Of a stretch of DNA of 64,000 nt, positions 49,494-57,553 are shown piece after piece. Position numbers and translations under genes: made by a program. Location of the stretch: positions 620,001 to 684,000 of the forward strand of contig NZ_SSSM01000001.1 of assembly GCF_004801885.1 (NCBI RefSeq), written 5' to 3'. The DNA comes from Naasia lichenicola. Lineage in GTDB: Bacteria; Actinomycetota; Actinomycetes; Actinomycetales; Microbacteriaceae. Each line of letters starts with the position of its first letter. Within the stretch, counting starts at the first letter, position 1. Below the pieces are notes generated by a model that was given only the letters and a program-made list of their open reading frames with translations, did no database searches and was not told the origin of the DNA.

Positions 49494-50501
49494 TCACCGG
49501 CGTTCGAGACGCTCGCGGAGCCGCTCCACCTCTGCGTCCGCTGACGCCACGTCTCGGTCGGCGGTGACACGCCTCCGGGCAGCGGCCAGTCGATCGCGCG
49601 TCGCCGTGTCCACCTCGTCCGTGGCGTCGTCGAGGCGGTCTCGGAGTTCCGTCAATCGGCGCTTGAGGTCCTCCACCTGATCAGCGAGGTCGGAGCGCTG
49701 CTGCTCGGCCTGCTCGGCCAAGTCCTCGGCCGCGGATTCGGCCCGGGCTGCTTCCTCTGCCGCCTTCGCGGCCGCCCGAGCGTTCTCCTCCGCCTCGGCA
49801 AGAGCCTTCTCGGCATCCTTCCGGCGTCGGCGGGCATCCAGGTCCTCGGGATCGCTCGAGGCCGTCCCCTTCGAGGTTCTGGATCCGCCTCTGGTCGAGG
49901 AACCGGAAGACGACCCGCGAGCCGGGGAGCGCGTTCCGGGTCCGCCCGCCACGGCGCCATCGAGATCGACGGCATCGAGGCCGTCCGTGCTCAGCGCCCG
50001 CACGAGCCGGCCCGTCCGCAGGGCGTCGGCCGCTGACGGATCGGCCAGCGCGGCGCCCAGCGTCTGCTCCACCTCGTCGCGCACGGAGGCGCTGACGCTG
50101 CGTCCCGCTTCCTCGGCGAGGGTGGTGCCGAGATCGGCAATGGCACCGACCAGCTGCCGACGCGCCGTCGACAGCTCTCGCAGCTTGGCCCGATCCGGTG
50201 CACTCTCCTGCGCGGTGCGCAGAGCCTCGCCGATGTCCACGAGCTGATCGATCTCGTCCGGATGAGCGCGGGCTATCGCGTTGGCGAGCCAGGCCGATGC
50301 GGATGGCTTCGGCAGAGCGGTGATCTCGTCGGCCAGCTTGCGATCACCGCCGCCGCGTGCCTCCTTGGCGCGCGCGTTCCGCTCGGACGTGAACCGGTCC
50401 GCGGCCAGCCCGTACAGCTCGTCGGCGATGGCGATCAGATCATCGCCGGAGGACCCGTCCTTCGGTGAATCGGTGCCGGAGAACCCGGTCGCCAGCGTCA
50501 G
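49494..50501 (-). CDS. Coiled-coil protein with possible CTG start
   Basis: A 335-residue protein of a widespread actinobacterial family without assigned function. The N-terminal helical domain reads DDLIAIADELYGLAADRF and ALPKPSASAWLANAIARAHPDE, then comes a Ser/Gly-rich linker and a charged coiled coil over about the last 115 residues. The first ATG/GTG/TTG in frame is GTG at 50240, but 87 clearly coding codons precede it. The most likely start is CTG at 50501, whose bases overlap the TGA of the small gene upstream (ACTGA). The true start needs proof. Confidence 0.75.
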   Translation of the reverse strand: MTLATGFSGTDSPKDGSSGDDLIAIADELYGLAADRFTSERNARAKEARGGGDRKLADEITALPKPSASAWLANAIARAHPDEIDQLVDIGEALRTAQESAPDRAKLRELSTARRQLVGAIADLGTTLAEEAGRSVSASVRDEVEQTLGAALADPSAADALRTGRLVRALSTDGLDAVDLDGAVAGGPGTRSPARGSSSGSSTRGGSRTSKGTASSDPEDLDARRRRKDAEKALAEAEENARAAAKAAEEAARAESAAEDLAEQAEQQRSDLADQVEDLKRRLTELRDRLDDATDEVDTATRDRLAAARRRVTADRDVASADAEVERLRERLERR

Positions 50502-50710
50502 TCCTTGCTGAGCAGCGGGTCGGTCCCGACGGGCGTAGCGGTCCGATCGGCCCCGCGCAGGGCCTCGCTCGTCGTGTCGCTCTCCTCGGTGCCGTCAGAG
50601 TCTCCTTCGAGACCGCTCACGGTGCCGTTCGTCTGGTCGAAGGGCTGAGCGATCGCCTCGTCGCCACCATCACCATTGATGCTCCCGCTCTGCGGGCTGT
50701 TCTTGTCCAT
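50498..50710 (-). CDS. Small acidic hypothetical protein (70 aa)
   Basis: Not recognised. It is rich in Asp, Glu, Ser, Gly and Thr (MDKNSPQSGSINGDGGDEAI ... TDPLLSKD), without hydrophobic segments, so it is probably disordered. A leaderless-type TAGCGT 6 bases before the ATG supports it. Its stop overlaps the proposed CTG start of the coiled-coil gene, suggesting translational coupling. It is divergent from the first YDPSWFATD peptide gene, 80 bases away. Confidence 0.65.
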   Translation of the reverse strand: MDKNSPQSGSINGDGGDEAIAQPFDQTNGTVSGLEGDSDGTEESDTTSEALRGADRTATPVGTDPLLSKD

Positions 50711-50716
50711 GACCGA

Positions 50717-50722
50717 ACGCTA
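50717..50722 (-). promoter_or_regulatory. Leaderless-type -10 element for the small acidic protein gene
   Basis: TAGCGT lies 6 bases before the ATG at 50710. Confidence 0.5.
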
Positions 50723-50790
50723 CGCCGCAGGTCCCCGCAGTGGGGCGCGCATCCGGGAACATTCCAGACTGCGTCCAGGTTGCAGAGGAC

Positions 50791-50886
50791 ATGAACGCGC
50801 CCGTCATGAACTGCTACGCCTCGCTCGATGACGACATCCTCATCGACGGAGACCACTACGACCCGTCCTGGTTCGCCACCGACTGA
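50791..50886 (+). CDS. Tiny acidic peptide 1 with conserved YDPSWFATD C-terminus
   Basis: A 31-residue reading frame beginning MNAPVMNCYASLDDDILIDG and ending YDPSWFATD. It is strongly acidic and contains a single Cys. The C-terminal nine residues are identical to those of the product at 51065-51178, and the last 30 bases (50857-50886) differ from that gene at one position only. A purine-rich AGAGGA lies just before the ATG but is closer than optimal; an in-frame ATG at 50806 is an alternative. Two genes sharing an identical C-terminal motif with different N-termini fit peptide precursors (processed peptides or signals), but no modifying enzyme is adjacent. Confidence 0.6.
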   Translation: MNAPVMNCYASLDDDILIDGDHYDPSWFATD

Positions 50887-50934
50887 TCACCGGATCGCCC
50901 CGATCTCCCGGGGAATCCGACCTCTCAGGCATTG

Positions 50935-50964
50935 TTGGCATGTCTCATCGGCCAGTCATATGCA
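50935..50964 (+). promoter_or_regulatory. Sigma-70-like promoter for peptide 2
   Basis: TTGGCA at 50935-50940, an 18-base spacer and TATGCA at 50959-50964. This would give a 5' leader of about 95 bases before peptide 2. Confidence 0.45.
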
Positions 50965-51064
50965 CGGAGTCGAAAGTCATCCTCATCGGGCAGTGCCGAA
51001 CGGACAGTGGTGAACGAACATCGCCGAACCGACACCGCCGACCTGAGATGAAGGAGAGACAGCA

Positions 51065-51178
51065 ATGCCCCACACGAGCAGCCCGGCTGACACCGACCAG
51101 GTCGACATGATCGGCATCGACGCCTACGACCTGCCGGACCACCTCGAGTACGACCCGTCCTGGTTCGCCACGGACTGA
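51065..51178 (+). CDS. Tiny acidic peptide 2 with conserved YDPSWFATD C-terminus
   Basis: A 37-residue reading frame, MPHTSSPADTDQVDMIGIDA followed by YDLPDHLE and YDPSWFATD. An AAGGAGAG ribosome-binding site sits 6-7 bases before the ATG at 51065, a promoter-like pair lies at 50935-50964 and a strong terminator at 51202-51233, so this is a self-contained small transcription unit. Leader-like acidic N-terminus and identical C-terminus to peptide 1 are seen; a role as a ribosomally made, processed peptide is inference. It ends 94 bases before the stop of the convergent antiporter gene. Confidence 0.7.
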   Translation: MPHTSSPADTDQVDMIGIDAYDLPDHLEYDPSWFATD

Positions 51179-51201
51179 GCCCGCGCTCGCACACCGGCCG
51201 A

Positions 51202-51233
51202 CGGCCCTCCCGCTCTCTGGAGCGGGAGGGCCG
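51202..51233 (+). terminator. Intrinsic terminator after peptide 2
   Basis: A perfect 14-bp stem (51202-51215 with 51220-51233) closes a 4-base loop and is followed by TTTCGCGTT. It starts 24 bases after the peptide stop and could also serve the convergent antiporter gene. Confidence 0.85.
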
Positions 51234-51271
51234 TTTCGCGTTATCGACGGCGCGTTAGGGACAGCGCGGCG

Positions 51272-52861
51272 TCACTCCTCTTGGCGGATGGGACTCAGTC
51301 GGATCTCCTCGATGTCGACGTGCGCCTGGAGCCGTCGAAGCACGACATCGTCGATCTTCCCCTCGTCGCGGAGCCGGATGATCGCCTCGCGCTTGTGCGG
51401 GAACAGTGCGAGTCGCAGCTCGCCCTCGTGGTCGGTCGCCTCACGCTGGGCCACCCGCTCGGGGTCGTCGTCCTGGGCGCTGCGCACGTTCTCGAGCCGT
51501 TCCGCATACTCCCGCTGGAGTATCTCCCGCACCTCCTGGGGGATCCCGAGTCGTTCGGCCTCTCCGGGTATCGCCGCGGCCGCTGCCTCGATCCCGGCGA
51601 GCTGGGCGAGCCTCTCCTCCTCCTGCTCGGTGGGGTCGGTGGGCAGCTGCGCCCACCGGACGACCGCGGCGATGGTGGAGCCCTGCACGATGAGGGTCAC
51701 GAGGATGACGCAGATCGTCGCGGCGATGATGAGGTCCCGGCCGGGGAACGGCGAGCCGTTCGCGGTCGTCTCGGGCAGCGCAAGGGCCGCGGCGAGCGAG
51801 ACGGCTCCGCGGAACCCCGCCCAGGCACTCGGAAGACGCTGACGGGCGCTCACCCGCATGGTGCGCTGGATCGGTCGGCGGTCCAGCGCACGGATGACGT
51901 ACGGGGTCGTATTGCTCCAGGCCAGCCGCACGACGATGACGGCGAGCGAGACGAGCAGCCCGAGCGCGATCGCGTTCTGCCAGTCGCCGTCGATGTCGGC
52001 GATGACCGCGAGCAGCTGGAAGCCGACCAGGACGAAGAGCGAGCCGTTGAGGATGTAGGTCGCCAGCCGCCAGAACGAGGTCGACTGAGACCGGGTCGCG
52101 GCCGAGACGATCCGCGGCCCGAAGCGGGACAGCGTCAGTCCTGCTGCGACGACGGCGACGACACCCGAGACGTCGAGCAGCTCGGCCGGCAGGTAGGCGA
52201 GGAAGGGCGTCAGCAGGCTGACGGTGTTCTCGAGCAGGCTGTTGCCGCGGACCAGCCGGCGCAGACCGATCGCCAGGGCGGCGACGGCGAGCCCGATGAG
52301 GATGCCGCCCGCGTAGGAGAGCAGGAAGCGCAGCGTGCCCTCGCCGAAGTCGATGTCGCGCTCCATCACCGCGGCGGCCACGGCCACACCGTAGACGGCG
52401 AGCGCGGTTCCGTCGTTGATCAGACTCTCGGTGCGCAGGATGGTGAGCGTGCGCCGCGGCATGTGCCGCACGACCGCGGCGACGGCGGTCGCATCGGTGG
52501 GCGCCACGACCGCTCCGAGGGCGATGGCCACGGACCACGGGAGTCCGAACGCATGGCCGATCAGGGCGACGACCCCCGCCGTGACGAGCACGAGCGGCAC
52601 GGCGTTGAGGGTGATGACGCGCAGGTTGCGCCGGATCTCCCGTGCCGAGGTGTTGAGCGACTCCCAGTAGAGCAGCGCGGGGAGGAAGAGCAGCAGCACG
52701 AGGTCGGGCGGCAGCTCGACGTCGCCGAGCACGGGGATGAAGCCGAGGATCGCGCCGAGGCCGAGCAGGACGAGGGGGGCGCTGATCCGCAGCCTGCCCG
52801 CGAGCCAGCCGCCGAGCAGGATGATCGCGCCGATCAGCACGACGAGTTCGAGTCCGTTCAT
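51272..52861 (-). CDS. Na+/H+ antiporter, CPA1 family
   Basis: Cation/proton antiporter of 529 residues. About 12 helices fill residues 1-410, with the ion-binding pair in the segment ALGAVVAPTDATAVAAV and the following RTESLINDGTALAVYG, both diagnostic of the NhaP/NHE branch. A soluble C-terminal domain of about 120 residues, rich in Glu and Arg, probably has a regulatory role. The ATG at 52861 (MNGLELVVLIGAI) begins at the first helix; the longer frame to 52969 adds an Arg-rich stretch. Confidence 0.93.
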   Translation of the reverse strand: MNGLELVVLIGAIILLGGWLAGRLRISAPLVLLGLGAILGFIPVLGDVELPPDLVLLLFLPALLYWESLNTSAREIRRNLRVITLNAVPLVLVTAGVVALIGHAFGLPWSVAIALGAVVAPTDATAVAAVVRHMPRRTLTILRTESLINDGTALAVYGVAVAAAVMERDIDFGEGTLRFLLSYAGGILIGLAVAALAIGLRRLVRGNSLLENTVSLLTPFLAYLPAELLDVSGVVAVVAAGLTLSRFGPRIVSAATRSQSTSFWRLATYILNGSLFVLVGFQLLAVIADIDGDWQNAIALGLLVSLAVIVVRLAWSNTTPYVIRALDRRPIQRTMRVSARQRLPSAWAGFRGAVSLAAALALPETTANGSPFPGRDLIIAATICVILVTLIVQGSTIAAVVRWAQLPTDPTEQEEERLAQLAGIEAAAAAIPGEAERLGIPQEVREILQREYAERLENVRSAQDDDPERVAQREATDHEGELRLALFPHKREAIIRLRDEGKIDDVVLRRLQAHVDIEEIRLSPIRQEE

Positions 52862-53010
52862 CTGGGGCCGCCTCCCGGCGTTCCGCGCTCCGAGCCCCTC
52901 ATGCCCGCGGCTGCGAATGCGCCGGACCGAGCCTGACACAATCCTGCGAGGTCGGTGCGGCGGGTCCACCCGTCGATCACCCTCGCGGCGAGGGCGCGGC
53001 GCAGTTCATC

Positions 53011-53016
53011 TAGCCT
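53011..53016 (+). promoter_or_regulatory. Leaderless-type -10 element for the DUF4190-like gene
   Basis: TAGCCT lies 6 bases before the ATG at 53023. Confidence 0.5.
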
Positions 53017-53022
53017 GAACGG

Positions 53023-53361
53023 ATGAGCGCACCGGGAGACGAGGGCTCCGGGGCGCCCGGGACGAATCCGCGCTCCGACGGGACCCCGCCCGTTGCGCGG
53101 CTCGAGGCGCCTGCGCCGCTCGACGTGCCGGGGCGGCGCTCCTCGTTCGTGCTCAGCCTCGTGGCCCTGCTGCTCTTCGCCTTCCCGCCGGTCTGCCTGA
53201 TCCTCTCCGTCGCCGCCGGGATCCTCGCCGTCCGCACCCTCCGCCTGATGGAGAAGGGATCGAGTGGACGCTGGATGCCGATGAGCGCGATCGCGATCGC
53301 ACTGGTCGGCGTCCTGTGGGGGGCGGGGGTCTCCCTCTTCCTCCTCCTCAACGCCGGTTGA
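53023..53361 (+). CDS. DUF4190-like small membrane protein
   Basis: A 112-residue protein with a disordered Pro/Gly/Ala-rich N-terminus (about 38 residues) and two hydrophobic segments: SFVLSLVALLLFAFPPVCLI with LSVAAGILAVRTL, then AIAIALVGVLWGAGVSLFLL. This fits the DUF4190-type arrangement of two hairpin helices. Function unknown. It is convergent with the AAA ATPase gene, 13 bases away. Confidence 0.72.
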   Translation: MSAPGDEGSGAPGTNPRSDGTPPVARLEAPAPLDVPGRRSSFVLSLVALLLFAFPPVCLILSVAAGILAVRTLRLMEKGSSGRWMPMSAIAIALVGVLWGAGVSLFLLLNAG

Positions 53362-53374
53362 TCTCCGCGATCGC

Positions 53375-54739
53375 TCACACCTCGCGCTGACCGCCCAGCA
53401 GGCTGCGGGTGAGCGTCTCGCGGGCCGAGAGCAGTCCGTCGAGCGCCGCGTCGAGATCCGCATCCACGACGGGGCGATCCTCCTCGGCCGCGAGCAGCAC
53501 GACGCGACGCATGAGCTCCTTGGCGAAGGACGCGGTCACCCCCTCCGCCCGGTCGGCGGCGGCCTCTACGACCGTGTCCGTCAGGCCGAGCCCGCGCGCG
53601 TAGAGCAGGAACAGCGCGCGCCGCGCCCTGACGTCCGGCAGGGCGACCTCGACGGCGAGGTCGACCCGGCCGGGGCGTTCGGCGAGGGCGGACTCGAGCA
53701 GGTCCACCCGGTTGGTCGTCATCAGGAAGGTGACGTCGGCGTCGCCGTCCAGCCCGTCGAGCGCGTCGAGGATCGCGAACAGCAGCGGCTGCGGACCGTA
53801 CATCCCGCGCTCGGTGGCGATCAGGTCGACGTCTTCGAGCACCACCAGGGCGGGCGGCATCGCTCGTGCGAGCTCGGTGGCCTGGGCGATGTAGTGGATG
53901 CTCGGACCCGTCAGCAGGATGGCGGTCGTGCCGGGCGTCCGGGCGAGCAGGTGACGGACGGTGAGCGTCTTGCCCGTACCGGGAGGACCGTAGAGCAGCA
54001 CACCGCGCTTCAGATGCTGACCCTGGGCGAGCATCCGCTCACGATTGGCGCCGATGTCCACCACGTGCCGGGTGATCGTGTCGAGCACGCCGGGCGCGAG
54101 GATCACCTGCTCAGCCGCGACAGAAGGGCGGGGCAGGAAGGTGATGCCGGCTGAGCCATGACCGTGCTGATTGCCGGTGAATGAGAGAACCTGGCCGCGC
54201 AGCACACTGCGCTCGCGCATGAGCCGTCGGATCTCGGCGAGCAGCGCCGCGGAGAGCTGCGGATCGGGGGCGAGGACCTCCAGGAGTGCCGCCTCGCGCC
54301 CGTACTCCGGCTTGGCGCCGCGCTGCAGCACGGCGACCGGCGACCCTCGGAAGGCGAACAGCCGGATGCCGAAGGCGATCACCGTTCTCGTCGAGTCGGG
54401 GCCGGTGTCGGCGGTCGCATAGTCGACCGGGCCGACGCCCGTGGCGATGAACGTCTCGCGCAGCAGTTCGGAGAACGGCTCGTTGGCGCGCTGAGCGGCG
54501 CCCGTCGCGCCGATGATCCGTCCCTCGGCGGCCAGCTCGTCGAGGGCGATGTCCGCGTCGACCAGCCGGTGCGACGCGATCGTCTCGGCGACCAGCGGGA
54601 TGCTGTCGACCTCGATGCCGAGGTGCTCCTGCACCACCCGCCCCAACGGGGTGAGCCCGCCGGCGCTGCGCGGCGTGCTGTTGATCTGGTCGAGGAAGAC
54701 CCGGAAGGTCTCGATGAAGTCGCGCTGCTGATCATCCAT
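53375..54739 (-). CDS. AAA-family ATPase (CDC48-like single-ring type)
   Basis: ATPase of 454 residues. The first 240 residues are an N-terminal domain not recognised, ending in the sequence before the AAA module. The module has Walker A GPPGTGKT at residues 251-258, Walker B ALVVLEDVDLIA, sensor 1 FLMTTNRVD, an Arg-finger-type RPGRVDLAVEV and the second-region helix bundle. This resembles standalone bacterial CDC48/FtsH-like AAA proteins without protease or membrane parts, so it is likely to remodel proteins. Its partner is unknown. Confidence 0.88.
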   Translation of the reverse strand: MDDQQRDFIETFRVFLDQINSTPRSAGGLTPLGRVVQEHLGIEVDSIPLVAETIASHRLVDADIALDELAAEGRIIGATGAAQRANEPFSELLRETFIATGVGPVDYATADTGPDSTRTVIAFGIRLFAFRGSPVAVLQRGAKPEYGREAALLEVLAPDPQLSAALLAEIRRLMRERSVLRGQVLSFTGNQHGHGSAGITFLPRPSVAAEQVILAPGVLDTITRHVVDIGANRERMLAQGQHLKRGVLLYGPPGTGKTLTVRHLLARTPGTTAILLTGPSIHYIAQATELARAMPPALVVLEDVDLIATERGMYGPQPLLFAILDALDGLDGDADVTFLMTTNRVDLLESALAERPGRVDLAVEVALPDVRARRALFLLYARGLGLTDTVVEAAADRAEGVTASFAKELMRRVVLLAAEEDRPVVDADLDAALDGLLSARETLTRSLLGGQREV

Positions 54740-54903
54740 CGCCTCATCGTGTCACCCGCAAGTCCGGTCTGACGACCGGGGTGAGGGCACCCGCAGGATG
54801 GCGAGCGGGTGCCAGGGCACGTGCCGCGCGGGCAGGTGAGCCTGCCCCGATCGGCCTCCGGACGAAGGTCGCAGAGCGCGTTCCGAGCCAGTGGATGCAG
54901 GCG

Positions 54904-54909
54904 TAGATT
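54904..54909 (+). promoter_or_regulatory. Leaderless-type -10 element for the second ABC-2 exporter operon
   Basis: TAGATT lies 7 bases before the ATG at 54917 and selects it over the upstream in-frame start at 54809. Confidence 0.5.
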
Positions 54910-54916
54910 GCGGACC

Positions 54917-55846
54917 ATGGACGCCATCGAGGTCTTGGGGCTGGTCAAGGTCTTCGGCCGCGGCAGGTCGAGCACCCGCGCACTCGACGGCCTGGATCTG
55001 ACGGTGCGGACGGGCGAGGTGCACGGGTTCCTCGGGCCGAACGGCGCGGGCAAGTCGACCACGATCCGGGTGCTGCTCGGCCAGCTGCGGTCGAGCGGCG
55101 GATCCGCCTCCGTCTTCGGCCGGAATCCATGGGACGACTCGGTCGCCATCCATCGCGACCTGGCCTATGTCCCGGGCGATGTCAGCCTGTGGCCCAATCT
55201 GAGCGGCGGGGAGATCATCGACCTGCTGACCCGGCTTCGTGGGGGAGCCGACGCCGCGCTGCGCACGCGACTGCTGGGGGACTTCCAGCTCGATCCGACG
55301 AAGAAGGCGCGCAGCTACTCGAAGGGCAACCGCCAGAAGGTCGCCCTCATCGCCGCCTTCGCCCGACGCGCGGAGCTGTACGTCTTCGATGAGCCGACGA
55401 GCGGCCTCGACCCCGTGATGGAGTCCGTCTTCCGCGCCGAGGTGGAGCGGGTCACGCGGGATGGCGCGACGGTGCTGCTGTCCAGTCACATCCTCAGCGA
55501 GGTCGAGCAGCTCTGCGAGCGGGTCACGATCATCCGGGCGGGCCGCACGGTGGAGAGCGGCACGCTCGCCTCGCTGCGCCACCTGACCCGCACGAGCTTC
55601 CATGTCGGCACGGCTGCGGCGGCCGACGACATCGCGCGCCTGCCTGGGGTGCACGACCTCGCCACCGAGGCGGGCCAGCTCGTCTTCGACGTCGACACCG
55701 ACTCGATGACCGGTGTGCTGGCTGCGCTCACCGCGGCGGGCATCACCAGTCTCACCGTGACCCCACCGTCACTCGAAGAGCTCTTCCTCCGGCACTACGG
55801 CGATCCGAAGCCGGATGCCCCCGCCGTTCCCGTGGACGCCCGATGA
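54917..55846 (+). CDS. ABC-2 type exporter ATP-binding protein
   Basis: ATPase of 309 residues for the large permease downstream. It has Walker A GPNGAGKST (about residues 41-49), a non-canonical signature region YSKGNRQKVALIAAF instead of LSGGQ, Walker B LYVFDEPTSGLDPVMES, the H-loop SSHILSEVEQLCE and a C-terminal extension of about 80 residues. The signature and the large permease resemble the TipC/antibiotic-exporter type found widely in actinobacteria. The stop overlaps the permease start by 4 bases. Confidence 0.92.
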   Translation: MDAIEVLGLVKVFGRGRSSTRALDGLDLTVRTGEVHGFLGPNGAGKSTTIRVLLGQLRSSGGSASVFGRNPWDDSVAIHRDLAYVPGDVSLWPNLSGGEIIDLLTRLRGGADAALRTRLLGDFQLDPTKKARSYSKGNRQKVALIAAFARRAELYVFDEPTSGLDPVMESVFRAEVERVTRDGATVLLSSHILSEVEQLCERVTIIRAGRTVESGTLASLRHLTRTSFHVGTAAAADDIARLPGVHDLATEAGQLVFDVDTDSMTGVLAALTAAGITSLTVTPPSLEELFLRHYGDPKPDAPAVPVDAR

Positions 55847-57462
55847 TCCAGCTGCTGGCACTGCGGATCCGCCGCGACCGCGTGATCCTGCCGATCTGGA
55901 TCTTCGGGATCGCACTCCTGCTCACGGCGAGCGCCGCATCGGTCAGCACGACTTTCGGCGATGAAGCCGGGCGGAGGCAGATCCTGCAGCTGGCTCTCGC
56001 CACCCCGGCACTGATCGCGCTGCGCGGAGTGCCGAACGGGGTGGAGCTCGGCTCGGCGGTCTACTTCCAGGTCTACGCGTTCCTCGCCGTGGCGGTGGGA
56101 CTGATGAACACTTTTCTGGCGACAAGGCACGGTCGTGCCGAGGAGGAGCGGGGCCAGAGGGAGCTGATCACGGCTGCGCCCGTTCGTCGGATGACGCCGA
56201 TACTCAGCACGATCATCCTGGGGGTCGGTGCGAACCTTCTCCTGGGCGTGCTGTCGACGGCCGGCTTCGCCGCCGCCGGGCTGCCCCTCGGCGGCTCTCT
56301 CGTCGGTGCTGCGGCGCTCGTCGCCGCGGGTCTCGCCTTCCTCGGCGTCGGCCTGCTGGCGAGCGAGCTCACCGCCAGCTCGCGTGCCGCGAACAGCCTG
56401 GGCGCCACCCTCGTGCTCATCGCCTACGCCCTCCGCGGGGCGGGCGATGCGCTCGGCACGCCCGACCTGGACCGCCTCACGCTCTCGGCTGCCTGGCCGA
56501 GCTGGCTGTCACCGATCGGCTGGGGCGAGCAGGCCTTCGCGTTCACCGCAGACGACCTGCGTCCGCTGACCCTGTCGCTGGCGCTGGCCGTGCTGACCGG
56601 CGGCGCAGCGCTTGTGATCGCCGCACGCCGCGACCTCGGCGCCAGCCTCCTGCCCGAGCGCCGGAGGCCCGCCTCCGCCGGACGGCTGCTCGGGTCGACG
56701 CTGGGCCTCGCCTGGCGCCTGCAGTGGCCATCGCTGCTCGGCTGGACGGTCGGAGCCGCGGTGCTCGGCGCGGTCAGCGGCGCCCTGGCGAACTCCGTCG
56801 GCTCGGCGACCTTCGAGAACTCGGCGATCAACGACGTGCTGCAGAGCCTCGCCCATACGAGTCGGGACGATGTCGTTACGGCGTTCATCGCCGCCATCAT
56901 GAGCCTCGTCGGCATCCTCGCGGCCGCGGCCGGGCTGCAGGCCATGCTCCGGCTGCGCGATGAGGAGACCGGCGGCCGGGCGGAGCTCCTGCTCAGCGGT
57001 CCACCCCGGCGCGGCGGCTGGCTGCTCGCATCCGCCGGCGTCGCCACCGCCTCCACGACGGTCGTGATCGTCGTCACCGGCCTGACCGCATGGGCGGCGT
57101 TCCTTGCAATGCGGGAGCCGGGCCTCGGCGCGCAGTCGATCGGTCAGGCGCTCGTCGAGCTGCCGATGGCCATGGTCTTCGTCAGCATCGGGGCAGTCGC
57201 GCTCGCGGTGCTGCCGCGGATCTCGATCGCGGCGACCTGGGCGCTCTTCGCGATCGGAGTGGTCATCGGACTCTTCGGCGATCTCCTTCAGCTGCCGGAC
57301 GCGGCGCTGGAGGCCAGCCCGATCAGACACGTGCCGACAGTCCCGTTCCCGGCCGACGACCTGGGCGGTGCATGGGCCGACATCGGCGTGCTCACCGCGA
57401 TCGCGGCCGCCCTGATCGCCGTGGCGACTTGGGCAGTCCAGCGTCGAGACCTCACCGCCTGA
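55843..57462 (+). CDS. ABC exporter permease, two-repeat type
   Basis: Large membrane protein of 539 residues with about twelve helices in two similar halves (about residues 20-270 and 285-530), as in exporters of polyketides or macrolides. The first half includes RAEEERGQRELITAAPVRRMTPILSTIILG and the second LRLRDEETGGRAELLLSGPPRRGGWLLASAG, matching loops before helices 3 and 9. It is coupled to its ATPase by ATGA. The substrate is unknown. Confidence 0.9.
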   Translation: MIQLLALRIRRDRVILPIWIFGIALLLTASAASVSTTFGDEAGRRQILQLALATPALIALRGVPNGVELGSAVYFQVYAFLAVAVGLMNTFLATRHGRAEEERGQRELITAAPVRRMTPILSTIILGVGANLLLGVLSTAGFAAAGLPLGGSLVGAAALVAAGLAFLGVGLLASELTASSRAANSLGATLVLIAYALRGAGDALGTPDLDRLTLSAAWPSWLSPIGWGEQAFAFTADDLRPLTLSLALAVLTGGAALVIAARRDLGASLLPERRRPASAGRLLGSTLGLAWRLQWPSLLGWTVGAAVLGAVSGALANSVGSATFENSAINDVLQSLAHTSRDDVVTAFIAAIMSLVGILAAAAGLQAMLRLRDEETGGRAELLLSGPPRRGGWLLASAGVATASTTVVIVVTGLTAWAAFLAMREPGLGAQSIGQALVELPMAMVFVSIGAVALAVLPRISIAATWALFAIGVVIGLFGDLLQLPDAALEASPIRHVPTVPFPADDLGGAWADIGVLTAIAAALIAVATWAVQRRDLTA

Positions 57463-57468
57463 ATCGTC

Positions 57469-57535
57469 CGGTTCGAACCGAGACCTCGGTGCGCACAGTG
57501 CTGCGGACACGGCTGCGGACACTGCTGCGGACATC
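57469..57535. repeat. Palindrome and three 12-bp tandem repeats in a gene gap
   Basis: CGGTTCGAACCG is a perfect 12-bp palindrome at 57469-57480. Three GCTGCGGACACK-type units follow at 57500, 57512 and 57524. Both lie between the exporter permease stop and the DUF2834-like gene. Confidence 0.75.
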
Positions 57536-57553
57536 GTTGAGGGACACTGGGGC

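Noticed and set aside
50498-51178. Toxin-antitoxin module made of the small acidic genes
   Set aside because: The two peptides share only a C-terminal tail and neither has a membrane helix or a DNA-binding antitoxin pattern; divergent promoters argue against one unit.
57469-57480. tRNA T-loop (GGTTCGAACC)
   Set aside because: The surrounding bases do not fold into an acceptor, D or anticodon arm; it is only a symmetric 12-mer.
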